Shown here one piece after another: positions 58,101 to 64,000 of a stretch of 64,000 nt of DNA; the first letter of the stretch is position 1; each line of letters begins with the position of its first letter. A program made the translations under genes and the position numbers. Below the pieces are notes generated by a model, which was given only the letters and a program-made list of their open reading frames with translations, made no database searches and was not told where the DNA came from. The stretch comes from Tachypleus tridentatus (lineage: Eukaryota > Arthropoda > Merostomata > Xiphosura > Limulidae). Where the stretch lies: NCBI RefSeq assembly GCF_004210375.1, contig NC_134835.1, positions 73,438,447 to 73,502,446 on the forward strand, written 5' to 3'.

Positions 58101-61100
58101 AAATTAATATGTTTTTGACCTTGAGTATTTACTTTTATTTAATTCAGACTTTTCTATTACTAGTGAATAGTAACAAGTACCTTTTGACAAGAAATCAAAT
58201 TTAAAAGATTTAATATTGTAACTATCCTTATCTTTAATCTTCTCAGTACAAATGGTTGTGTAATCAATGGTAACTGTTCATACACAAGTATAAAGGACTT
58301 GACTGACTTACTTGATAGTTTAACAAAACATGCTTTAAAACCTTACAGGTTCTACTTGTGTTGTATAACAACTAGCTTATAGAGTTCCTATGTATGATGT
58401 CATCTCATAACTGCCATGCTAACTACCAACATGACAAGATGCAAGTTCTAAATCACATTAACTCGCATATTTATGACAAGACAAAAGCTGGTATTTGCAT
58501 TAAGGTGCTTTCAAATCACAGAATCAAGGTTTCACAAAATGGCTATTATTATTTATTAAATCTAGCATTACAGTACAACATAAAAAATTCATATCTTTCA
58601 TGGAATTAGCATTGTATATAAAATGTATGTTCAAAGAAGAAATTATATTTTATCTATGAAAATCAACAGTAAGGTGACATACAAAAAAAAAAAAAAACTA
58701 CAACAATGTATACTATGGAAAAATCTACTGGGAAACTATAGTTTTCTCTAGTCTGAGTATTGATGTGTTCAGTTTTGTCAGAACCACTACAACCATACTA
58801 TGACAAAAATAAAGAAAGGATTCACTTTTTAGATGGACATTATGTGTGATGGCAAGATTAGTGAGTGTGTTTTATTTTACTAAAATGATTAATCCAATAG
58901 ATAGCTTTGGAATATTTTCATGAAAATACATTATAATTAGAAAAATACTTTGAGACAAAAAAAAAATAATTTATAATTGTAATGCAAATAGGAGATTAAT
59001 GTACACTTTACCCATGAGAGGTAACCAAGGGTGAATCCATGAATGAATTGGCATCGTGTCTGTAAGAGGATCCCATGTATCCACCTCTTTCTGAAGACGA
59101 GGTAGTATCATCTGTTCTAATATATTGGTGGTCATCCAAGTCGGCAAAAGAGGTAACCAGTTTTCTAACAGATCAATTAATGGGTCACATTGTCGAACTA
59201 CCCATGAACTGAAAAAGACAAAATCCATGTACAATGAAAAATAATTTTATGATATTTCTACCATTTTCATTCTAAATCAAATAATATATTCAAACATTTA
59301 TAATATAATGACTACTGTTAAAACAGCTTTATTTTACTTGTATAAAAGGTATTACATGGACAACTTTCATTAATCATTGGTCACAACAAACAAACATCTA
59401 ATATGTGCAACTTGTTCATTAATGTACTGAATTATCATAAGTTCTAAACATGCAAGATACACATCACAAGAACTGCAGCTCAACTTCTTAAAGTAACAAC
59501 CATCCTTCCATGAACCAGTTAATTTTAAAATTGAACTACTGCAATCCAATATCCATACATGTTAGATAAATCAGACAGACAATCCAAAATATGATGATTA
59601 TCACCCTCAAGTAGCTGATGAAGTAATCTTGATCTGTCTTCTAGAATTTACTGTTTAAGCACTGTAACAAAAAAAAAACCAACTCAACTATGTGTGTGGT
59701 CATTCCAAGGCTTCTAGCATATCTTGTGAATAAAGACAACAAACCTTCTATGAATATGAGTACATCTACCTTGCATATAAAAATTAATGATTTTTACAGA
59801 GCAGCCATACAATGAATGATTCCACTTCATCAGCATTTGTTTCTTGAACAAATTTATAAAGTTTCAATGAGCATTATTTAAACTATGCCAAAAACTTACT
59901 TTGCATAGTTATGAAATCCAAAATTTTATCAAATAAGAAAAATTCATATAACATACAAAATTGCAGTTCGAAGACAGGGCATCCAAACATGCCACATAAG
60001 TTGATGGTATGGATCCATTTCGTCATTTAGAGATAGACCCTGGTTAAACCGTACTCCCTTCTCCAACTCTAAGAGATCTTTCCATTTTTTGAAGACATCC
60101 ATTCCATACCTTGAATCTTTGAAAGGATTCCACGAAGCCATGTAGCGCTTCATCTACAAATTATTAGGCATATCAAAATTAATGTTTGTAAGAAAAATAC
60201 TCATCATGTTCCCTAAAAGTATAAAACTACTAACAATCCATCTAATTAACATCCAACTACTTTCAGGAGAAATGCTCCATTATTATACTAACTACCCAAC
60301 CATGTGGATATCTAATAATTCTAATAACTTCATTTTAATTATTTAAACTCAAATAACTCTACTTCTAATCAATATTGAATCAATACAATTATTATTTTGA
60401 AGCATAAAATTTTTATATAAATATACTTTTACTTTTATATTTAATTAATTTGCACTTGAAATTATTACAAATAACCTTAAGCAAAGAAAGAAAATGGTAA
60501 ATTAATAGGTTACAAACCATGTGTAAAAAATGTGGAAATTAGTCATGAACTTACCTATAGAAACACTACAATATTTCATGAACTTACCAGAGGAAAGACA
60601 ATAGTGACTGTTAAATCATTCAGGTTGTACATCCTGTATTCTTCATAATGATTCTCATAAAGATTTTCAAATACTTCAATAACTTCTTCAAGAGTCATTG
60701 GATTTTCACAGCCCAGTTCTGTTCTCGTCTGAAGTCTATTTTCAGAATGAGAAAAATTTAGTTCCAGGAATGTAAACAATAAAACTATATGACAGAAACT
60801 TCTATTTTAAGTTTAATCATTTGACATCTTAATAAATAATTTCAAGCTACTTTTGAAACCATTATAAGAAATAAAGTGCACATAAAAAGAACCCAGTTGA
60901 TTCAACATTAGCTTAAGGCTTAAAAAACCAACAACCTTTTTTAAAATAATTTCCAAGCCTTACTGGTGATTCAGAAATGTCCAAAACGTAAAATGTGACA
61001 TAAAGACATACATATATATGAACATATGGTGTTGCCTTAAACATTTAAGTAATAAGAAGACACCTCATTTCTGATATGAGTGAGGAATGTTGGAAGTTAT

Positions 61101-62958
61101 ATATAGATTTTTAGTTGAGATTTTACATTAGTTTTCTTGTTAATTTTATATATGATGCAATCCCACTGCATAATCACTATTTGTCTAACTAGAATGAGAA
61201 AGAAAGGGCAACAGAATTTCTAACTACAAGAAAAAAAAATTTTTCTCATTATTAAAATAAGATCTGTGTTTAGTCCTGAATATTAGGACATTTAATGACA
61301 AACTGACATTTCTGCAAATTCAGCATACCATACCACAAAAATAACATGCATCATTATCTAATCAATACCTTGGAGTCTGTCACTATGAGTTGACATGGAT
61401 AAGTGTAAGAATGATTAACAAAGTAAATACAGAAAACCAAATATCACCTCTCAATTTCTTCTAATACTGTTTTCAAGCTGTCAATGTGTTTTTTTTCTTC
61501 TTGCACCACTTTGGCCAACCGTTCTTCTTCATGTTCAAGGTTGATCACTCTGTCTTGCTCTCGCTTCAATTCTCGATCATTGTTCAAAATAGTCTGTTCC
61601 ACAATATTGACCAAAAGATCTAGATTGTGTGTCAGCTCAGGAAGAGAAAAGTGATGACCACGACCTTTTCTTGTGTCCACCGGGCTCTTCCTTTTCTTCA
61701 GGTTTAGTGTGCTGTTGATGAATTTGATGATAACCTAAAATTTAAGTAAAATAAGAGGGAAATATTCAAAAATGTTTCTTTGTCAGAATACTTCAAATTG
61801 AGAAAAATCACACACACACACACACACACACCAAGAGGTTAAACCAGTTTCAAGATGGCACCTTGAATTACCCCCTCCCCCCGTATACTTACAGTAGCAG
61901 TTGATATTGTGAACTATTTAAATGAACAGCTTGTAAGCATTTGCATATATTAAAGAAACTCATAAGCTGCAAACATAAATAATATTTTATGAGTGTACAA
62001 CCAACATTGCCATTATTTTATACAAACATTGGAGTCAAAAGACTTAATCTTAAAATAAATTGAGAATATCTACAATCAGGTAAGAACATATTCTAACAAT
62101 AACTGAATAACCAAAACAAATATTACCTGAAATATAAAACTAATTCAAACTCTTGGCAAGAGGCTCCTTTTAATGATTATGACATTAAGCAAAGTGCTGC
62201 TCAGGTCATCAATTAAAACAAATGTTTCCTTATTAATTCAATAAATCTATATATTACACTCCAACAAAAAATAGTCAGAGGTAAAACTGTACAGAGATTG
62301 CAGAGCATGAGGTGGTTGTTTCAGTTTGGGATGTTTAAACAAAATAAATTATTCCAATGAATAATTTCTGAAAGGATCAGATTATTTGAGGCATTAAATT
62401 TATTGTTAGAAAATATTTCTAACAACTCAATAGAAAAAACAACAGATTTTTCTTCTCTTTTAGGAATACTTTTATTAATATGTTTTGGATACATTAGATG
62501 TCTGTTTTGGTTCGATTATAAAAGTAACATCTGAGGCTGATAAATTTGGATTTTTTATTTTGTTCCATGAAAACTGTACCAGGTTTGCAATATTACAAAA
62601 GCTCTTCAACTTGGGCCAAATTTTAATAACAGTTTAAACACGTCCATATTGCTGAAAAATTCTAACTCATAACTACAAGATTACTGACTCTAGTAACACG
62701 GTATGTGCAACAAAGAATCAGAGTAGGAAATGAACAGCCTTGGTTCATACTATTGACAGTCTATCACAGAACGGCCACCTCAAAGCCCTAACACGTCAGG
62801 GTCGTCTCACCTGACAGGATTCGCTGTTCTGGCCCTGTCATGTCAATTACCTTCACACGACTTAGTTGACTGGAATCCCCTCGCTGATTCTTCATAGCTC
62901 CTTCTGCTGTCACCTCATCAAATGTACGATAATTGAATTTAACTTTTGGCTTGTCTCC
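39938..62958 (-). CDS. TFIP11: TFIP11 (tuftelin-interacting protein 11 / Ntr1-Spp382 family), C-terminal ten exons
   Basis: Ten exons (62811-62958, 61448-61734, 60588-60735, 59957-60153, 59012-59208, 52982-53200, 50981-51187, 41047-41216, 40499-40579, 39938-40111) encode about 600 residues colinear with the C-terminal three quarters of animal TFIP11, which is about 840 residues in human. The protein works in the nucleus: with the helicase DHX15 it disassembles the intron-lariat spliceosome. The DHX15-activating G-patch and the N-terminus lie beyond the right edge. Seen: [25 protein letters not shown] with a charged coiled coil, the GCFC domain ([51 protein letters not shown]), [18 protein letters not shown] and the conserved end [17 protein letters not shown]. 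All phases match except the join at 62811/61734, where one extra base breaks the frame. Introns of 5.8 and 9.8 kb contain LINEs in the same orientation. Confidence 0.93.
40499..40579 (-). CDS. TFIP11: TFIP11 exon (SFKDLIE)
   Basis: An 81-base phase-0 exon encoding [20 protein letters not shown] then KDLIEKK. Acceptor TATCTTCTAG, donor AAG|GTAAGT. The upstream intron begins, within a few bases of the acceptor, with a 72-bp tandem repeat array. Confidence 0.9.
40587..40925. repeat. Minisatellite, 72-bp unit, four copies plus a partial fifth
   Basis: Unit starts recur at 40587, 40659, 40732, 40804 and 40876. Each has ATATCAGTACTATTTTTCTA, AATACATCAATTACTAAACC and TTCAGTGCTGTCTACTGTAT. The last unit is cut at CCCCTTCAGTA. 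Units differ by single bases. The array sits in a TFIP11 intron and begins 7 bp from the acceptor-side exon boundary. Confidence 0.92.
41047..41216 (-). CDS. TFIP11: TFIP11 exon ([13 protein letters not shown])
   Basis: Encodes [40 protein letters not shown] and SKKDYE. Acceptor TTTTTACAG, donor GAG|GTGAGT, phase 1 in and 0 out. The 9.8-kb intron before it holds the 6.1-kb LINE. Confidence 0.93.
42011..42340. repeat. 156-bp tandem duplication in LINE 3' UTR
   Basis: 42011-42166 and 42167-42322 are almost identical (CACCTGAAGTTGGTCTTTCC ... CAAACAGTAGCATTAGT), followed by the start of a diverged third unit. Because 156 is divisible by three, the complementary strand shows a spurious 126-residue repeated open frame (42020-42400) that is not a gene. 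Confidence 0.92.
42599..46121 (-). pseudogene. LINE ORF2 (endonuclease, reverse transcriptase, RNase H), broken
   Basis: It begins [20 protein letters not shown] (endonuclease start), then [16 protein letters not shown]. The RT part reads [40 protein letters not shown] and [20 protein letters not shown] (45034-44576), then degraded palm motifs [12 protein letters not shown] and [14 protein letters not shown] (44350-44021), where the YVDD-type box reads NVND. RNase H follows: [41 protein letters not shown] (43613-42936). A C-terminal [15 protein letters not shown] zinc-like motif ends it. Multiple frameshifts and stops mean no active enzyme. Confidence 0.85.
46277..47379 (-). pseudogene. LINE ORF1 nucleic-acid-binding protein, frame-shifted
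   Basis: ATG at 47379 opens [20 protein letters not shown]. After a stop near 47191 the frame resumes and 47098-46277 encodes [30 protein letters not shown] and [18 protein letters not shown], three zinc knuckles, then [16 protein letters not shown]. This is the gag-like ORF1 of Jockey/X-element LINEs, which binds element RNA and localises the RNP. About 0.8 kb is uninterrupted. Confidence 0.85.
48008..48181. repeat. Minisatellite, ~29-bp unit, about six copies
   Basis: Repeats of CAATTCGTAGTGATTTGCTG then TCTAAT, with variants CAATTTGTAGTGACTGTGCA at both ends. The units are imperfect. Confidence 0.85.
50309..50394. repeat. 44-bp tandem duplication
   Basis: CCTAAACTTCTGGTACATAG followed by TACTATTCAATAAGGCTAG occurs twice, starting at 50309 and 50353, without visible differences, which suggests a recent event. 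It lies in a TFIP11 intron. Confidence 0.9.
50981..51187 (-). CDS. TFIP11: TFIP11 exon (C-terminal part of GCFC region)
   Basis: Encodes [40 protein letters not shown] and [20 protein letters not shown]. Acceptor TATATTTCCAG, donor AAAG|GTAACC, phase 1 in and out. Confidence 0.95.
51188..52981. other. TFIP11 intron, nothing recognised
   Basis: AT-rich; a frame at 52353-52105 (-) shows no motif. Confidence 0.5.
52982..53200 (-). CDS. TFIP11: TFIP11 exon (GCFC domain)
   Basis: Encodes [40 protein letters not shown] and [18 protein letters not shown] to NPHQQHL. Acceptor GTCTTTAG, donor CTAG|GTTAGT, phase 1 in and out. A 5.8-kb intron with a LINE separates it from the previous exon. Confidence 0.95.
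53201..54066. other. TFIP11 intron, left of second LINE, nothing recognised
   Basis: AT-rich with a short purine-rich GAGAAAGAGAGATAG stretch near 53760. No other feature. Confidence 0.5.
54053..56118 (-). pseudogene. LINE ORF2 remnant (endonuclease and part of RT), second copy
   Basis: Endonuclease fragments lie at 56050-55407 (for example [17 protein letters not shown] and HFSWRVDNN). The RT follows: [20 protein letters not shown] and [17 protein letters not shown] (54935-54726), then [20 protein letters not shown] and [10 protein letters not shown]-type palm box (here [14 protein letters not shown], 54412-54053). The palm is better preserved than in the other copy but reads YVDN instead of YVDD. 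It ends at the truncation. Confidence 0.78.
54067..57822 (-). mobile_element. Second copy of the same LINE, lacking its 3' third
   Basis: On the - strand it has the same 5' UTR (ends near GTGTGGATTCCTGTACATGG), ORF1 and ORF2 start as the 41717-47820 copy, at visibly lower identity and with more stops. It stops at about 54067 inside the RT, so the RT C-terminus, RNase H, 3' UTR and tail are missing. No target-site duplication was found. It lies in a TFIP11 intron in sense orientation. Confidence 0.88.
56300..57390 (-). pseudogene. LINE ORF1 remnant, second copy
   Basis: Fragments parallel the first copy: 57035-56853 holds [20 protein letters not shown], and 56663-56457 holds [20 protein letters not shown]. 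The zinc-knuckle region between (about 56690-56830) has lost several cysteines and the frame. More decayed than the first copy. Confidence 0.75.
57823..59011. other. TFIP11 intron, right of second LINE, nothing recognised
   Basis: AT-rich; a poly-A run at about 58683-58696. Frame 58394-58609 (+) shows no motif. Confidence 0.5.
59012..59208 (-). CDS. TFIP11: TFIP11 exon (GCFC domain, [11 protein letters not shown] block)
   Basis: Encodes [40 protein letters not shown] and [18 protein letters not shown], the most conserved block of TFIP11. Acceptor GTCTTTTTCAG, donor ATGG|GTAAAG, phase 2 in and 1 out. Confidence 0.95.
59209..59956. other. TFIP11 intron, nothing recognised
   Basis: A 748-bp AT-rich intron without supported features. 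Confidence 0.55.
59957..60153 (-). CDS. TFIP11: TFIP11 exon (GCFC domain)
   Basis: Begins directly at [20 protein letters not shown], then FKKWKDLLE, and ends [20 protein letters not shown], the conserved YH.L.W.VWMP block. Acceptor AATTTGTAG, donor TTTT|GTATGT, phase 0 in and 2 out. Confidence 0.93.
60154..60587. other. TFIP11 intron, nothing recognised beyond a duplicated donor context
   Basis: CATGAACTTACC occurs at 60543-60554 and at 60578-60589. The second is the true donor (complement). Otherwise AT-rich. Confidence 0.55.
60588..60735 (-). CDS. TFIP11: TFIP11 exon (start of GCFC region)
   Basis: Encodes [20 protein letters not shown], then [20 protein letters not shown]. The YEEYRM..DL..A.V.PL pattern is the family's. 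Acceptor CTGAAAATAG, donor CTG|GTAAGT, phase 2 in and 0 out. The 12-base donor context repeats 35 bp further left (60543-60554), where use would bring in a stop. Confidence 0.9.
60736..61447. other. TFIP11 intron, nothing recognised
   Basis: AT-rich 712-bp intron with no supported feature. Confidence 0.55.
61448..61734 (-). CDS. TFIP11: TFIP11 exon with frame conflict near its start
   Basis: Acceptor TTAAATTTTAG, donor GAGAG|GTGATA. From [20 protein letters not shown] through [19 protein letters not shown] to [13 protein letters not shown] the frame matches TFIP11. The first ~70 bases read best in another frame ([20 protein letters not shown]), which is what the upstream exon's phase calls for. 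Deleting one base, for example in the A-run at 61666-61669 or at 61692-61695, would join the two. The segment is highly charged and likely coiled coil. Confidence 0.8.
61735..62810. other. TFIP11 intron with a (CA)n run
   Basis: A (CA)12-type microsatellite lies at 61809-61832. The rest is AT-rich and featureless. Confidence 0.6.
61809..61832. repeat. (CA)n microsatellite
   Basis: Uninterrupted CA dinucleotides over 24 bases, 75 bp from the acceptor side of the TFIP11 exon at 61734. Confidence 0.95.
62811..62958 (-). CDS. TFIP11: TFIP11 exon ([10 protein letters not shown] motif), leftmost N-terminal exon in window
   Basis: Acceptor GTTATTATAG. Encodes [20 protein letters not shown], then [19 protein letters not shown], a TFIP11 hallmark, with donor TCAG|GTGAGA. 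An earlier GT (AAG|GTAATT, exon end 62851) would remove 40 bases including the hallmark motif, yet it is the only choice that keeps the next exon in its conserved frame. Confidence 0.85.
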
Positions 62959-63636
62959 CTATAATAACATCACACAAGTTATGTTTCACTGAATGTGATT
63001 TAATAAACTAGAATACACACATTTATAATAATACATATATATAATTTAAATATTAATACACACATACATATATGTCTATATGTGAATGTTAGCAACCAAT
63101 TCACTATTACAATTATGTTTTAAAACTAATATTTTTTTAAAATCAGTGAAGCTAAGAAGAGAACAATTAGTTTTTATCTATTTTATAAGTTATATCTAAT
63201 TCTTTAATGTTTAACACATACATTTATTTCATAATTTTTATTGTACATATATGTATAAATATATTTTTTGTTATTATGAAGATTATTTTACACTTTCAGC
63301 TTAGTGTATGGATTTAGGAACAACATAAATCCTAAACTGATCAACAATGTGATATTACTGGGATTATGGTCAAAATGTCATTTAACTGATCAATAAACAC
63401 ATTATTATTAATTATATTTAAGAATGGTATATTAACTTAGTTAGCTTCTGTTAATTACTGGGCTAGGTTTTAGTTGTGATCTAAATAGAAAGTTTGCTTT
63501 ACTCAGACTTTAATGACAATATTAACTCATATGTTTCAACACAAAGCAAATCCAAACTACTTGCTATTTATTGCCTAAATTTAAAAATTATGTTGAAGGG
63601 TATCTTTCAACAGCCTTTTAATTAATTTGTGATGAC
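62959..63636. other. TFIP11 intron (5' side open), nothing recognised
   Basis: Very AT-rich. No further TFIP11 exon is visible up to the Penelope-like element, so the next upstream exon is beyond the window. Confidence 0.5.
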
Positions 63637-64000
63637 AAGAAACCCACTTGAAGTAAAAATGTATCTCAAAATGGCTGAGATGGGTATTAACCCTTTTATT
63701 GATAAGAAGAGAACAACATTTCGACCTTCCTAGGTCATCTTCAGGTTAACAAAGTGAGTTTGCAACTGACCGTTGCCAGGCACATTTCAGGGTTGAGAGT
63801 ATAAACAAATATGGGAATGTATAATCCAGTATGGGTGATTTTTCTGTGGATTTCTGTTTTGAATTGTGTATCAGTTTTAGTTCCAGTAAACACCAAATCT
63901 ATTCAAAAACCAGGTACAAAACTTAAGTCCACACTATATGAAAATTACACTGACAAACATAACACCAACATAATTTATAAAATACAATGCAACAACTGCC
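63637..64000 (+). mobile_element. Penelope-like element, cut by window end, inverted terminal-repeat segment
   Basis: 63637-63790 matches the terminal-repeat segment at 3205-3360 (AAACCCACTTG, AAAATGGCTGA, TTTCGACCTTCCTAGGTCAT, ACTGACCG). From about 63885, the + strand reads VNTKSIQKPGTKLKSTLYEN then YTDKHNTNIIYKIQCNNC, the start of the GIY-YIG domain, parallel to the ORF at 3983-3459. The terminal-repeat piece and the coding piece are in opposite orientation relative to each other here, compared with the 3.2-4.0 kb copy. It lies inside a TFIP11 intron, antisense to the gene. Confidence 0.8.
63715..63755 (-). ncRNA. Possible hammerhead-like ribozyme motif, second Penelope copy
   Basis: The - strand reads CCTGAAGA, T, GACC-TAGGAA-GGTC, GAAATG. 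The CUGANGA box, 4-bp stem II and GAAA box are all kept while the loop differs from the copy at 3290-3330, consistent with selection on structure or simply shared descent. The extra U before stem II is in both. Confidence 0.35.

Noticed and set aside
60543-60554. Alternative donor for the TFIP11 exon at 60588
   Set aside because: Extending the exon to this second GTAAGT adds an in-frame TGA (GTA AGT TCA TGA), so it would truncate the protein.
1-64000. CRISPR arrays, operons or a bacterial-type defence or toxin system
   Set aside because: The sequence is eukaryotic; the tandem repeats present are minisatellites without unique spacers, and no clustered intronless genes occur.

Overview
This is a eukaryotic nuclear window: AT-rich, with interrupted genes, GT-AG introns and many degraded transposable elements. 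The most abundant repeat is a tRNA-headed SINE whose body I associate from memory with horseshoe crab (Xiphosura) genomes. Together with chelicerate-like Jockey/I-group LINEs, Penelope-like elements and Tc1, piggyBac and mariner remnants, a horseshoe crab or close chelicerate is my best inference. No sequence search was run.

Two protein-coding genes are supported and they converge tail to tail. On the + strand, nine exons between about 8.0 and 32.4 kb encode an arylsulfatase B-like sulfatase of about 555 residues. Its active-site motifs all lie on one continuous frame across matched splice phases, but no ATG is visible for the first exon, and one intron uses a GC-AG boundary. On the - strand, ten exons between 62958 and 39938 encode the last ~600 residues of TFIP11, the G-patch/GCFC spliceosome-disassembly factor. 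Its N-terminal exons, including the G-patch, lie beyond the right edge. The exon at 61448-61734 has a frame conflict with the conserved exon before it.

Layout: 1-2915, decayed Jockey-type LINE (+). 3205-4035, Penelope-like remnant with a GIY-YIG ORF (-). 4.0-8.0 kb, non-coding with SINEs. 8.0-32.4 kb, arylsulfatase gene; its introns carry SINEs, a mariner-like deletion derivative, a 195-bp inverted repeat, a helicase fragment, a Tc1 element, a perfect 53-bp hairpin from a Penelope terminal repeat, and a piggyBac deletion derivative with TTAA duplications. 32.4-39.9 kb, intergenic, with SINE composites and an inverted Penelope RT fragment. 39.9-63.0 kb, TFIP11; its two largest introns hold a complete 6.1-kb LINE (41717-47820, with a 12-bp target-site duplication) and a related copy lacking its 3' third (54067-57822). 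63.6-64.0 kb, another Penelope-like element, cut by the edge.

I see no operon-like or defence-like system. The unusual content is in the structure of the mobile elements and in gene-model details: the TFIP11 frame conflict, the missing start codon and GC-AG intron in the sulfatase, inverted Penelope terminal repeats, and repeats beside splice sites.
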